A DNA stretch of 64,000 bases. It comes from Polynucleobacter necessarius. Its GTDB lineage: Bacteria > Pseudomonadota > Gammaproteobacteria > Burkholderiales > Burkholderiaceae. The stretch is taken from the NCBI RefSeq assembly GCF_900095175.1, contig NZ_LT606946.1:1457417-1521416 (forward strand), given 5' to 3'. Both the position numbers and the translations under genes were made by a program. The first letter of the stretch is position 1. Every line of letters starts with the position of its first letter. Shown piece after piece: positions 50,037-64,000 of this stretch. Below the pieces are notes generated by a model. That model ran no database searches, was not told the DNA's origin, and was given only the letters and a program-made list of their open reading frames with translations.

Positions 50037-52124
50037 TCAAGCTTTTAGAAATTCGGTACGAGAGCCAAGCCAACGCTCTAAATGTCTTTCTACCAACTCC
50101 CCATGCTCTGCTAGCAAACGCTCTGCGGCCATCTGGGCCAACTCAATTAACCAGGCATCCCGCTGAAGATCGACAAACCGCAGCATCGCATCACCAGATT
50201 GCTTGGCGCCCAATAACTCGCCAGGACCGCGTAGCGATAAATCACGCTCTGCAATGACAAAGCCATCCGAAGTCTCTCGTAAGGTTTGTAAGCGCTCTTT
50301 TGCGGCTAAAGATAGAGGCTCTGCATACATCAAAATACAAACAGAATCTGCCGAACCCCGTCCTACACGCCCACGTAACTGATGAATTTGCGCATAACCA
50401 AAGCGCTCTGCATGCTCTATCACCATGAGAGCTGCATTGGGCACATCCACACCCACTTCAATCACGGTGGTTGCCACTAAAAGCTGGATTTCATTAGCTT
50501 TGAAGGCTGCCATCACCGCAGCTTTTTCTTCACTCTTCAAGCGGCCATGCACTAAACCCACTTTGAAATTTGGCAAAGCTTGTGTGAGCTGCTCAAAACT
50601 TTCAACCGCAGTTTGCAATTGCAATACCTCTGACTCTTCAATCAAAGGACAAACCCAATAGGTTTGCAGTCCCTTGGCAAGCCAATCATGCAGGCCACTA
50701 ATCACTTCATCTCTACGTGCCGCCTTCACCACCTTAGTCGCAATCGGTTTTCTGCCAGGAGGTAATTCATCAATCACAGAAACATCTAAGTCAGCGTAAT
50801 AGGTCATCGCCAAAGTCCGTGGAATCGGAGTGGCCGACATCATTAATTGATGGCAATAGAACAGCTCCGAGCCAACGTGTTGCTGAATCTCTAGACGCTG
50901 CCTCACACCAAAACGATGTTGCTCATCAATCACCGCTAAACCCAACTTAGCGAAGCTCACCTTATCTTGAATAAGGGCATGTGTGCCGATAATGAGTTGG
51001 GCCTCGCCACTCTCAATCATTTCTTGGGCAAGTCTTTTCTCTTTAACCTTCAAGCTGCTAGAGAGCCAAGCAATCTTGACGCCTAGGGGTTCAAACCACT
51101 CCTGCATTTTGAGGTAGTGTTGCTCCGCCAAAATTTCTGTAGGCGCCATGATGGCAGCTTGATAACCATGATCCATCGCACGTGCAGCAGCTAATGCGGC
51201 AATCACCGTTTTTCCACTACCCACATCGCCTTGCAATAGGCGATTCATTGGAAAGGTATTGGATAAATCAGCTCCAATCTCTGCCCAGACTCGGGCTTGA
51301 GCACCAGTCAACTTAAAGGGCAAAACTTTAAGTAAGCCATCTTCAATGCTGGTAGTTTTTTTGCTTACCTTACTTGCTGACTGACCCTTTCCAAAACTAG
51401 GGGCACGCCTTTCTCTACGAATGGCATGCGCCCGCATTAAAGAAATCTGCTGGGCAAGCAATTCCTCGAACTGCACTCTACGCCATGCAGGGTGTGTGCG
51501 CTCCAGCAGAGATTGGGTATTAGCATCGGCAGGTGGCTGATGCAAATAGGCAATCGCATCTTGCAGCGGTGGCCAATCATTGCTTGGCAATATTTCTGCC
51601 ATGAGTTTGGTGGGCAAAAATTCTGCCAGACTTTCTTTCAGGCTAGCATCCCGTAGGGCTTGTAAGACCGCCTTACGAATAATCGTTTGCGAGACACCTG
51701 CACTTGCGGGATAGACCGGGGTCAAACTTGCTGGCAATGGCGCATCTGGCGTTACAGCCCGAACTATAGGGTGAACCATTTCAGGACCTTGATAGCCCTC
51801 TCGGACCTCACCTCGAACTCGGACATGGGCGCCAACTGCCATTTGCTTTTGCTGGCTTGGATAGAAATTCAGGAAACGGAGCTGTAGCGAAGCGGTGTCA
51901 TCTTCAATCGTGACCAAAAGCTGCCTTCTAGGGCGGAACATCACCTGATTTCGAATCACGACGCCTTGAGTCTGAATTGAATGAAAACGTCCTAAGCCCA
52001 AAGCCTCCTCGATAGCGAAAAGCTCAGTCTCGTCCTCATAACGGGATGGCAGGTGCAAAGCAAGTGCCATAGGGCTGTTTAAACCCATCTTTTCGAGTGC
52101 AGTTGGCGGTCGCTTAGTCGTCAT
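50037..52124 (-). CDS. recG: ATP-dependent DNA helicase RecG
   Basis: Branch-migration helicase acting on stalled forks, R-loops and recombination intermediates. About 695 residues. N-terminal wedge/OB region, then helicase motifs: Walker A LLQGDVGSGKT, DEQHRFG in place of DEAH, MSATPIPRTL, and the TRG-type HQLRGRVGRG. The frame extends to 52160, but the ATG at 52124 gives MTTKRPPTALEKMG and leaves a 30-base gap to the divergent queA start; I prefer it. The order of ubiA after recG on this strand suggests a two-gene unit. Confidence 0.95.
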   Translation of the reverse strand: MTTKRPPTALEKMGLNSPMALALHLPSRYEDETELFAIEEALGLGRFHSIQTQGVVIRNQVMFRPRRQLLVTIEDDTASLQLRFLNFYPSQQKQMAVGAHVRVRGEVREGYQGPEMVHPIVRAVTPDAPLPASLTPVYPASAGVSQTIIRKAVLQALRDASLKESLAEFLPTKLMAEILPSNDWPPLQDAIAYLHQPPADANTQSLLERTHPAWRRVQFEELLAQQISLMRAHAIRRERRAPSFGKGQSASKVSKKTTSIEDGLLKVLPFKLTGAQARVWAEIGADLSNTFPMNRLLQGDVGSGKTVIAALAAARAMDHGYQAAIMAPTEILAEQHYLKMQEWFEPLGVKIAWLSSSLKVKEKRLAQEMIESGEAQLIIGTHALIQDKVSFAKLGLAVIDEQHRFGVRQRLEIQQHVGSELFYCHQLMMSATPIPRTLAMTYYADLDVSVIDELPPGRKPIATKVVKAARRDEVISGLHDWLAKGLQTYWVCPLIEESEVLQLQTAVESFEQLTQALPNFKVGLVHGRLKSEEKAAVMAAFKANEIQLLVATTVIEVGVDVPNAALMVIEHAERFGYAQIHQLRGRVGRGSADSVCILMYAEPLSLAAKERLQTLRETSDGFVIAERDLSLRGPGELLGAKQSGDAMLRFVDLQRDAWLIELAQMAAERLLAEHGELVERHLERWLGSRTEFLKA

Positions 52125-52154
52125 CGTTAAAATCCAATACCTGATGGTAATGCT

Positions 52155-54355
<2,201 letters not shown>

Positions 54356-54434
54356 TAGCCCTAGAGCATCAATGGGCACCCCCCTATTGACCTGAAATCA
54401 GCCCTCTAAGCCCCATACAGTTTAGAATTGCGGG

Positions 54435-54463
54435 TTTACGGCTTTGCTTTAAAAGCCTAAAAC
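54435..54463 (+). promoter_or_regulatory. Possible promoter of yajC-secD-secF
   Basis: TTTACG at 54435-54440, a 17-base spacer and TAAAAC at 54458-54463, each 4 of 6 to the sigma-70 consensus. It lies in the 146-base gap after tgt; no terminator follows tgt, so read-through is equally possible. Confidence 0.3.
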
Positions 54464-54501
54464 TGAAGCAGTTTCCAATTAGTAACTGATGGAGGTTTTG
54501 T

Positions 54502-54828
54502 ATGTGGATTAGTAACGCTTTTGCCCAGGCTCCAGCCGCGGGTGCAGATTCTGGTGGCTTGATGAGCTTCCTTCCCCTGATTTTGATGTTTGTAGTTTTG
54601 TACTTCATCATGATTCGCCCACAAATGAAGCGTCAAAAGGAAACTAAAGCAATGCTTGAGTCTCTTTCTGTTGGCGATGAAGTAGTGACTGTTGGCGGCA
54701 TCATCGGCAAAGTGACCGCATTGAAAGACCAAGTAGTGACTGTTGAAATTTCTGCTGGCACTGAAGTGCAAATGCAAAAAAGCGCCATTACAACAGTATT
54801 GCCAAAAGGCTCAATGAAGTCTGCTTAA
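54502..54828 (+). CDS. yajC: Sec translocase accessory subunit YajC
   Basis: Small membrane subunit associated with SecDF. 108 residues: one membrane helix (about 24-43, FLPLILMFVVLYFIM) followed by the IRPQMKRQKE and VGDEVVTVGGIIGKV motifs. A GGAGG ribosome binding site precedes the ATG. secD follows after 25 bases. Confidence 0.95.
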   Translation: MWISNAFAQAPAAGADSGGLMSFLPLILMFVVLYFIMIRPQMKRQKETKAMLESLSVGDEVVTVGGIIGKVTALKDQVVTVEISAGTEVQMQKSAITTVLPKGSMKSA

Positions 54829-54853
54829 TAAGCTTGTTTAAAAGTATCTCGAT

Positions 54854-56713
54854 ATGAATCGCTATCCCCTCTGGAAATACATAGTCATCCTATTCGCCCT
54901 GCTGATTGGAGGACTATATTCATTACCCAATTTCTACGGGGAGGCTCCAGCGGTTCAAGTCTCGTCCGCCAAACCAACCACTAAGGTTGATTTGGCGACA
55001 CAGTCTCGAGTCGAAAAGATTCTGACTGATCACAACATTAGCAATACTGGCATCTTCTTTGAATCCACAGGCAATGTAGGTTCAATCAAAATTCGCTTCA
55101 ACAATACCGATACTCAATTGCGTGTGCGTGACTTGCTGCAACAGAAATTGAATATTGATCAAAATGATCCTAATTTCACAGTTGCATTAAATCTACTCTC
55201 CAATACGCCAAGCTGGCTCAATGCACTCAATGCATTACCGATGCCTCTCGGCCTTGACTTGCGTGGCGGTGTTTACTTCTTGCTGCAAGTAGATATGAAG
55301 GGCGCAGTTCAAAAGAAGGTCACTTCTTTAGCAACCGATATTCGTAGTCAGTTGCGTGACAAATCGATTCGTCAACAAGGGATTGAGCGCGGCCAGGACA
55401 GTATTACTTTAACTTTTGGCAACACTGAAGATGCTGAAAAAGCACGTTCAGTGTTGATGGCTAGTCAGCCTGATCTGATCTGGCAAATTAAGCCTACTGG
55501 GCTATCACCTAAACTCGTAGGCGAATTTAAGCCAACTGCCTTGAAAGAAATCCAAGACAACGCAGTGAAGCAAAATATCGTGACACTCAATAAGCGTGTG
55601 AATGAGTTAGCTGTTAAAGAGCCAGTCATTCAACAGCAAGGTGCAGAGCGCATTGTTGTTCAACTGCCAGGCGTACAAGATACTGCTCGCGCCAAAGACA
55701 TCATTGGTCGCACAGCAACACTGGAGTCCAGATTAGCTGACCCCATCGTCTCAACTATTGCGATTGGTGAAACCCCGCCCCCAGGAATGGATGTTTTCCG
55801 CTTTGGTGAAAACCGCCAAGGCGTATTCAAAAAATCTGTGATCTTTAGTGGCGATCGCATTACAGATGCAAGCGCAGGCTTCGACCAAAACCAACGTCCT
55901 GCAGTGAACATTTCTTTAGATGCTGCTGGTGGTCGCGTAATGCAAGAAGTGACCCGTGAAAACATTGGCAAGCCAATGGGCATGATCTTGTTTGAAAAAG
56001 GCAAAGGTGAGGTTCTCACAATCGCCACCATTCAAAGCGAGTTTGGCTCCAAGTTTCAGATCACCGGTCAACCAACTACTGAGAGTGCGAATGATTTGGC
56101 ACTCTTGTTGCGTGCGGGTTCCTTAGCAGCCCCAATGGAAATCATTGAAGAGCGGACGATTGGACCAAGTCTCGGCGCTGAAAATATTGAGAAAGGCTTT
56201 AAATCTCTCATCATTGGTTTTACAGCAATCGCTATTTTCATGATTGCCTACTACCTCTTGTTTGGCACTTTCTCAGTTGTGGCACTAGCAGTGAACTTAC
56301 TGCTCTTAATCTCCGTTTTATCCATGCTGCAAGCCACCTTAACCTTGCCAGGTATTGCTGCGATGGCATTGGCACTGGGTATGGCGATTGACTCCAACGT
56401 GTTAATTAACGAGCGTATTCGTGAGGAGCTACGTAATGGCGCTGCACCGCAAACAGCTATTGCTATTGGCTTTGATAAAGCTTGGGCAACTATCTTGGAT
56501 TCAAATATCACTACCTTAATTGCTGGTCTTGCATTGCTAACATTTGGCTCCGGTCCAATTAAAGGCTTCGCGGTAGTGCATTGCCTTGGTATTTTGACTT
56601 CCATGTTTTCAGCGGTCTTTTTCTCACGCGGCCTGGTTAATCTCTGGTACGACAGAGGTAAAAAAATTCAAAAACTCGCTATCGGCCAAGTTTGGCGTCC
56701 TCAGGAGAAATAA
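54854..56713 (+). CDS. secD: Protein translocase subunit SecD
   Basis: Inner-membrane subunit that uses the proton gradient to help pull secreted proteins out of the Sec channel. 619 residues with six membrane helices: one N-terminal, a large periplasmic domain, and five C-terminal. Motifs: LGLDLRGGVYFLLQ after the first periplasmic part and the C-terminal ALALGMAIDSNVLINERIREE segment. It starts 25 bases after yajC; secF follows after 3 bases. Confidence 0.96.
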   Translation: MNRYPLWKYIVILFALLIGGLYSLPNFYGEAPAVQVSSAKPTTKVDLATQSRVEKILTDHNISNTGIFFESTGNVGSIKIRFNNTDTQLRVRDLLQQKLNIDQNDPNFTVALNLLSNTPSWLNALNALPMPLGLDLRGGVYFLLQVDMKGAVQKKVTSLATDIRSQLRDKSIRQQGIERGQDSITLTFGNTEDAEKARSVLMASQPDLIWQIKPTGLSPKLVGEFKPTALKEIQDNAVKQNIVTLNKRVNELAVKEPVIQQQGAERIVVQLPGVQDTARAKDIIGRTATLESRLADPIVSTIAIGETPPPGMDVFRFGENRQGVFKKSVIFSGDRITDASAGFDQNQRPAVNISLDAAGGRVMQEVTRENIGKPMGMILFEKGKGEVLTIATIQSEFGSKFQITGQPTTESANDLALLLRAGSLAAPMEIIEERTIGPSLGAENIEKGFKSLIIGFTAIAIFMIAYYLLFGTFSVVALAVNLLLLISVLSMLQATLTLPGIAAMALALGMAIDSNVLINERIREELRNGAAPQTAIAIGFDKAWATILDSNITTLIAGLALLTFGSGPIKGFAVVHCLGILTSMFSAVFFSRGLVNLWYDRGKKIQKLAIGQVWRPQEK

Positions 56714-56716
56714 GTC

Positions 56717-57691
56717 ATGGAATTTTTCCGGATCAAAAAAGATATTCCCTTTATGCGCCATGCATTGGCGCTCAATGCGGTCTCTCTCATCACCTTCTTA
56801 GCCGCCGTTTTCTTCCTCTGGCATAACGGACTTCATCTATCAATTGAATTCACTGGCGGTACGGTAATGGAAGTTACTTACCCACAAACCGCCCCATTAG
56901 ATTCAATTAGATCGAATGTGGAAAAGTTAGGTTATTCCGATACCCAGATTCAGAACTTTGGTAGCTCACGTGATGTGATGATTCGCCTACCACTCCAAAA
57001 AGATGCTGAAGGAAAAATGATTTCCTCTGCAGATCAAAGTGCGGCTGTGATGCAAGCACTTGAGCCGGCAACAACTGGAGCAAAGCTACAGCGCGTGGAG
57101 TTCGTAGGCCCCCAAGTAGGTCGTGAACTAGCAATTGATGGATTAATAGCCTTGTTGTTTGTAGTGATTGGCATCGTGGTTTATCTCTCTTTCCGCTTTG
57201 AGTGGAAATTTGCTGTTGCCGGCATCATTGCAAACTTACATGACATCGTCATTATTTTGGGATTCTTTGCTTTCTTCCAATGGGAATTCTCACTCTCCGT
57301 TTTGGCCGCAGTTCTGGCTGTGCTGGGTTACTCAGTCAATGAGTCAGTGGTGATCTTTGACCGTATTCGCGAAAACTTCCGCAAGTACCGCAAGATGAAT
57401 ACCCGCGAAATCATTGATAACGCAATTACCAGCACCATTAGCCGCACCGTGATTACTCACGGTAGTACCGAGATGATGGTTGTGGCGATGCTGATTTTTG
57501 GTGGCCCTACCCTCTTTTACTTTGCCTTAGCACTAACCATTGGTATTTTGTTTGGTATTTACTCTTCTGTATTCGTCGCAGCGGCTTTAGCAATGTGGCT
57601 TGGCGTTACCCGCGAAGATTTGGTGAAGGGCGATCGCAAGCCTGATGATGCAGCCCGCAATGATGATCCAAACTTTGGAGCTCAGGTCTGA
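56717..57691 (+). CDS. secF: Protein translocase subunit SecF
   Basis: Partner of SecD in the SecDF-YajC complex. 324 residues. The first helix is followed by LSIEFTGGTVMEV; the C-terminal part has LAVLGYSVNESVVIFDRIREN and the TISRTVITHGSTEMMVV region. The start is 3 bases after secD. The stop is 15 bases from the convergent waaA stop, with no terminator seen. Confidence 0.96.
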   Translation: MEFFRIKKDIPFMRHALALNAVSLITFLAAVFFLWHNGLHLSIEFTGGTVMEVTYPQTAPLDSIRSNVEKLGYSDTQIQNFGSSRDVMIRLPLQKDAEGKMISSADQSAAVMQALEPATTGAKLQRVEFVGPQVGRELAIDGLIALLFVVIGIVVYLSFRFEWKFAVAGIIANLHDIVIILGFFAFFQWEFSLSVLAAVLAVLGYSVNESVVIFDRIRENFRKYRKMNTREIIDNAITSTISRTVITHGSTEMMVVAMLIFGGPTLFYFALALTIGILFGIYSSVFVAAALAMWLGVTREDLVKGDRKPDDAARNDDPNFGAQV

Positions 57692-57706
57692 GCTCTATCT
57701 GTGCGA

Positions 57707-60516
<2,810 letters not shown>

Positions 60517-60559
60517 TTAGGGGCAACCCGATTTGGCTGAGATAGCTATACTTGGCAAT

Positions 60560-61173
60560 ATGAAACTCATCGGATCCCTCACTAGCCCCTACGTACGCAA
60601 GGTACGCATTGTTCTCATGGAAAAAAGGTTGACGTAGACCTGGAACTGGAAAATGTCTGGGCTGCAGATACCAAAATTGCCATCAATAACCCCCTGGGCA
60701 AGATTCCTTGCTTGATTTTGGATGATGGCGAGGCTATTTATGACTCTCGAGTCATTGCGGAGTATGCCGACACCCTGAGCCCAGTAGGAAAGCTGATTCC
60801 GGCAGGTAGCCGCGAACGTGCCACAGTCAAAACCTGGGAGGCTTTGGCTGATGGGATTGAGGATGCTGGCATTTTGGCTCGTTTAGAGCATACGTTTCAT
60901 ACGCCTGAGCAGCAAAGTGATGCCTGGCTTGAGCGCCAAATGGGCAAAATCAATGCTGCTTTAGCCCAAATGTCCCGTGAATTAGGCGAAAACGCCTGGT
61001 GTCATGGCAACCAGATGACTTTGGCTGATATTGCAGTGGGGTGCGCACTGGGCTATATAGTATTCCGCTTCTCAAATGTCGCTTGGCAAGCTCAATACCC
61101 CAATTTAGACGCTCTGTATCAAAAGTTGATGCAAAGACCTTCCTTTGCAGAAACAGCGCCTCCAGAGGCCTAA
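60560..61173 (+). pseudogene. Glutathione S-transferase gene with a one-base frameshift
   Basis: From the ATG at 60560 the frame reads MKLIGSLTSPYVRKVRIVLM, a thioredoxin-fold GST start with the catalytic S/T-containing SPY motif. It reaches a stop after about 25 codons, just after a run of six A at 60621-60626. The rest of the protein continues in another frame: VDLELENVWAADTKI..NPLGKIPCLILDDG, DSRVIAEYAD, then the helical C-terminal domain to 61173. One extra A in the run would restore a full GST of about 204 residues. Either a real inactivating deletion, a slippage site, or a sequence error. The intact downstream frame suggests it is recent. Confidence 0.85.
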
Positions 61174-61207
61174 ATTCAGGAATTACTTCTAAAGTATTTG
61201 AGGGTAC

Positions 61208-62323
61208 TTAGGCGGAAATAATTCCACCGCCTAAGCAAATGTCGCCGTCATACAAAACAGCAGACTGGCCAGGCGTCACTGCCCACTGAGCCTCTGGAAA
61301 AGTTAATTGGAAACTGAGGGGCCCTTCAACTCCTGCGACTAGCGAGCATGCAGAGTCAGCTTGGCGATAGCGGGTTTTTGCAGAATACTGGCCAGGCGTT
61401 GGAGCTGCGCCCGCAACCCAACTCGCATCAATTGCAGAAAGCTGATTGGCTAGAAGCCATGGGTGCTCGTGCCCTTGTGCCACATATAGAGTGTTATTCA
61501 CTACGTCTTTGCGGGCGGCATACCAAGCATCCCCATTGCCATCTTGACTGCCGCCCAAGCCAATACCTTTACGCTGACCTAGAGTGAAAAAGGCAAGCCC
61601 CATATGCTCTCCCACCGTTTTGCCTTCAGGGGTTTTAATGGGTCCAGGTGTACGAGGCAAGTAGCGGTTTAAGAACTCACGGAAGGGGCGTTCGCCAATA
61701 AAGCAAATCCCAGTGGAATCTTTTTTGCGCGCATTGTGTAAACCAATTTGCTCGGCGATCTTGCGGACCTCTGTCTTTGGAATTTCCCCAAGCGGGAAAA
61801 GAACGTTTGCTAATTGAGCTTGGGTTAAGCGGTGCAAGAAATAGCTTTGATCCTTACTGGCATCGAGTGCCTTCAATAGTTGCACTCGACCACCTTCATG
61901 TCGAACCCGCGCATAGTGGCCGGTAGCAATCGCATCTGCACCCAAGCTCATTGCATGGTCTAAAAAGGCTTTGAACTTAATTTCTGCATTGCACAATATA
62001 TCAGGGTTGGGCGTTCGCCCTGCAGCGTATTCACGCAAAAACTCGGCAAATACGCGCTCTCGGTACTCGGCAGCAAAATTGACCGCCTCAACATCAATTC
62101 CGATGAGGTCTGCCACTGACACCACATCCAGCCAATCCTGGCGAGCGGAGCAATACTCATCATTGTCATCGTCTTCCCAGTTTTTCATGAAAAGGCCAAT
62201 CACTTCATGGCCTTGCTGCTTCAGCATCCAGGCCGCAATAGACGAATCTACCCCTCCAGACATGCCTACAACGACTTTGGATGGCTTTGAGGCTGGTATT
62301 GCGGAAGAATTGAGCGGGATCAT
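61208..62323 (-). CDS. mnmA: tRNA-specific 2-thiouridylase MnmA
   Basis: Adds sulfur at position 2 of wobble uridine 34 in Lys, Glu and Gln tRNAs. 371 residues from the ATG at 62323. P-loop-like GMSGGVDSS at 20-28, catalytic cysteines in [11 protein letters not shown] (C111) and TGICFIG (C207), [11 protein letters not shown] further on. An upstream ATG at 62362 has an AAGG about 9 bases before it, and would add 13 residues; I prefer 62323 because it gives the usual length, but this is not certain. Confidence 0.95.
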   Translation of the reverse strand: MIPLNSSAIPASKPSKVVVGMSGGVDSSIAAWMLKQQGHEVIGLFMKNWEDDDNDEYCSARQDWLDVVSVADLIGIDVEAVNFAAEYRERVFAEFLREYAAGRTPNPDILCNAEIKFKAFLDHAMSLGADAIATGHYARVRHEGGRVQLLKALDASKDQSYFLHRLTQAQLANVLFPLGEIPKTEVRKIAEQIGLHNARKKDSTGICFIGERPFREFLNRYLPRTPGPIKTPEGKTVGEHMGLAFFTLGQRKGIGLGGSQDGNGDAWYAARKDVVNNTLYVAQGHEHPWLLANQLSAIDASWVAGAAPTPGQYSAKTRYRQADSACSLVAGVEGPLSFQLTFPEAQWAVTPGQSAVLYDGDICLGGGIISA

Positions 62324-62423
62324 CAAAAAATGCGAGAATTCAATATAAGCTGAAAACCCCATTGTAGAAGCCTTAACTCAAGTTAGCCTGAAGAGCTTAA
62401 ATGAGCCGGCACAAAACATAAGG

Positions 62424-62464
62424 GTATGCATATGTATGTGTATTCGCGTATATATACCTAAAAT
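62424..62464 (+). promoter_or_regulatory. Alternating purine-pyrimidine tract and possible -10 before pntAA
   Basis: 62424-62443 alternates purine and pyrimidine over 20 bases and 62445-62457 does so again, ending in the palindrome GTATATATAC (62448-62457). TAAAAT at 62459-62464 could be a -10 element for pntAA, whose ATG is at 62500. No clear -35 is visible. Confidence 0.35.
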
Positions 62465-62499
62465 AGATTATTTGAATCATTAGCATTTGGAGACATGCC

Positions 62500-63630
62500 A
62501 TGCGCATAGGAGTACCGCTGGAAATCAGACCTGGGGAAACTCGGGTTGCCGCCACACCGGAAACCGTTAAGAAGCTAATTAGCCAAGGTCATACGGTTGT
62601 TATTCAAAAGGATGCAGGTGTTACAGCCAGCCAGCCAGATTCTGCCTATGAAGCCGTTGGCGCAACAATTGGTAGCGCTTCTGACGCCTTTGGTGCAGAG
62701 ATCGTTCTCAAAGTACGTGCGCCCGAAGCCGCCGAGCTTAAACAAATTAAATATGGCAGCGTGCTTCTTGGCATGCTTGACCCATTTGATAACGACAATA
62801 TTGCAGCCATGGCTGCGCAAGGTGTGACCGCATTCTCATTAGAGGCTGCTCCACGAACCACACGCGCCCAAAGTATGGACGTTCTGTCTTCACAAGCGAA
62901 CATCGCAGGCTACAAAGCCGTCATGGTCGCAGCCAATGAGTATCAGCGTTTTATGCCAATGCTGATGACTGCAGCGGGTACTGTAAAAGCAGCTCGTGTG
63001 CTGATCTTGGGAGCTGGTGTTGCCGGCCTTCAAGCGATTGCAACTGCAAAGCGTTTAGGCGCCGTTATCGAAGCATCCGATGTACGCCCTGCCGCCAAAG
63101 AACAAATTGAATCTCTCGGCGCTAAGTTTGTTGACGTTCCTTATGAAACTGATGAGGAACGTGAGATCGCTCAAGGTGTTGGCGGCTATGCTCGCCCAAT
63201 GCCAGAAGCCTGGATGAAGCGTCAAGCAGCTCTCGTTGCTGAACGCGCTCAACAAGCTGACATTGTGATTACCACTGCTTTGATTCCTGGTCGTAAGCCA
63301 CCTGTCTTATTGCACAGCGATACCGTTGCCAATATGAAACCAGGCTCTATCGTGATCGACTTAGCAGCTGATCGTGGCGACAACGGCTCAGGCAACTGTC
63401 CTTTGACAGAGGCTGACAAGATCGTTGAAAAAAATGGTGTGAAGATTATTGGTTACACCAATCTCGCAAGTATGGTGGCTGCAGATGCTTCTGCTTTATA
63501 TGCCCGTAACTTACTCGACTTCATGAAACTGATCGTTGATGCTGAGGCGAAGTTAGTAATCCCAACGGATGACGACATTGTTACTGCCTGCCTCATGTGC
63601 CGTGATGGCCAAGCCATCCGTAAAAACTAA
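62500..63630 (+). CDS. pntAA: Re/Si-specific NAD(P)+ transhydrogenase subunit alpha, part 1 (NAD-binding)
   Basis: Soluble NAD(H)-binding domain I of proton-translocating transhydrogenase, which makes NADPH using the proton gradient. 376 residues. N-terminal MRIGVPLEI...ETRVAATPETV, Rossmann motif VLILGAGVAGLQAIATAKRLGA and the SDVRPAAKEQIESLGA segment. It lacks the membrane part, which is encoded by the next gene. A TTGGAG ribosome binding site lies about 8 bases before the ATG. Confidence 0.95.
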   Translation: MRIGVPLEIRPGETRVAATPETVKKLISQGHTVVIQKDAGVTASQPDSAYEAVGATIGSASDAFGAEIVLKVRAPEAAELKQIKYGSVLLGMLDPFDNDNIAAMAAQGVTAFSLEAAPRTTRAQSMDVLSSQANIAGYKAVMVAANEYQRFMPMLMTAAGTVKAARVLILGAGVAGLQAIATAKRLGAVIEASDVRPAAKEQIESLGAKFVDVPYETDEEREIAQGVGGYARPMPEAWMKRQAALVAERAQQADIVITTALIPGRKPPVLLHSDTVANMKPGSIVIDLAADRGDNGSGNCPLTEADKIVEKNGVKIIGYTNLASMVAADASALYARNLLDFMKLIVDAEAKLVIPTDDDIVTACLMCRDGQAIRKN

Positions 63631-63654
63631 TAAAAATCATTCAAAGGAAACATC

Positions 63655-63993
63655 ATGGATCTCGCTGCTTTTCAAAGCATCCTCACAATCCAAAACATCA
63701 CCGTGTTTGTGTTGGCCATTTTTGTTGGTTACCACGTAGTTTGGAATGTCACTCCCGCACTACATACGCCACTCATGGCGGTTACTAATGCTATTTCTGG
63801 AATCATTATTGTTGGCGCCTTACTTCAAACCGAAGTGATTGGTGGCGATGAGATCACGCTCACCAGCATCATTGGTGCGGTGGCAGTCTTCTTAGCGTCA
63901 ATCAATATTTTTGGTGGCTTTATGGTCACCCGTCGCATGCTGGAGATGTTCAAGAAAAAAGCCCCTAAGGCTGATGCGGCTGGAACTAAATAA
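63655..63993 (+). CDS. pntAB: NAD(P) transhydrogenase subunit alpha, part 2 (membrane)
   Basis: Small membrane subunit of the split-alpha type transhydrogenase. 112 residues with three hydrophobic helices (about 14-33, 40-58, 69-91). [25 protein letters not shown] is the family signature. It follows pntAA by 24 bases with an AAAGGAAA ribosome binding site. The pntB gene is expected next but lies beyond the window's right edge. Confidence 0.95.
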   Translation: MDLAAFQSILTIQNITVFVLAIFVGYHVVWNVTPALHTPLMAVTNAISGIIIVGALLQTEVIGGDEITLTSIIGAVAVFLASINIFGGFMVTRRMLEMFKKKAPKADAAGTK

Positions 63994-64000
63994 AACTAGA

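Noticed and set aside
52125..52154. preQ1 riboswitch upstream of queA
   Set aside because: Only about 30 bases separate recG and queA, with no aptamer-like C-rich/A-rich pattern. queA-tgt expression seems to start inside recG or without a riboswitch.
60615..60630. Programmed -1 ribosomal frameshift in the GST gene
   Set aside because: The zero-frame codons are GAA AAA AGG; slipping back would mismatch AGG tRNA on AAG, and no downstream stem or pseudoknot is obvious. Deletion or polymerase slippage is simpler.

Overview
This is a gene-dense stretch of bacterial chromosome. Its protein sequences and gene order look betaproteobacterial, in the order Burkholderiales. The moderate GC content, short intergenic gaps and gene set fit a small-genome freshwater lineage such as Polynucleobacter; the genus is an inference from sequence style, not a database result. 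Nearly every gene belongs to a well-known housekeeping family. I see no rRNA, tRNA, insertion sequence, prophage module, CRISPR array or defence island, and no clear undescribed system. The window looks like ordinary core chromosome with a few local oddities.

Layout: 1-5355 (+) holds the end of ribF, then ileS, lspA, coaBC and dut (riboflavin kinase, isoleucyl-tRNA charging, lipoprotein processing, CoA synthesis, dUTP removal). 5356-6087 (-) is the only accessory-looking gene, a secreted Ser/Gly/Thr-rich protein with a cysteine-containing C-terminal domain. 6375-9025 (-) is clpS-clpA, followed by cspA and a DUF192 gene (+). 10188-12776 (-) holds ppnP, argG and argF. A DUF3579 gene (+) and rpsT (-) precede murJ, a SirB1-type gene and miaA (+); purM is on (-).

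18344-23632 (+) runs AI-2E-type permease, hda, HAD hydrolase, pcnB, folK and panB. 23643-29780 (-) is the chaperone region: hrcA, hemH, grpE, dnaK, dnaJ. Near-consensus heat-shock (sigma-32) promoters lie before grpE and before dnaK, and an intrinsic terminator separates the two units. nadK and recN (+) diverge from hrcA. glnE (-) ends almost against recN.

35320-42986 (+) runs yhdP, a Nit1-like amidase, tldD and aroG. A PduO-type cobalamin adenosyltransferase (-) diverges from glcDEF-yggS-proC (+). ubiA and recG (-) face queA-tgt-yajC-secD-secF (+). waaA-purB (-) follow, then a glutathione S-transferase gene broken by a one-base frameshift, mnmA (-), and the split alpha subunits of proton-translocating transhydrogenase (pntAA, pntAB) at the right edge, where pntB is expected just outside.

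Many genes overlap by 1-4 bases (ribF/ileS, clpS/clpA, HAD/pcnB, glcD/glcE, glcF/yggS, yggS/proC, queA/tgt, purB/waaA), which suggests translational coupling in compact operons. The best targets for a second look are the frameshifted GST, the secreted protein at 5356-6087, the paired heat-shock promoters with a dnaK-dnaJ intergenic hairpin, and the DUF192 gene that has no ordinary start codon near its signal peptide.
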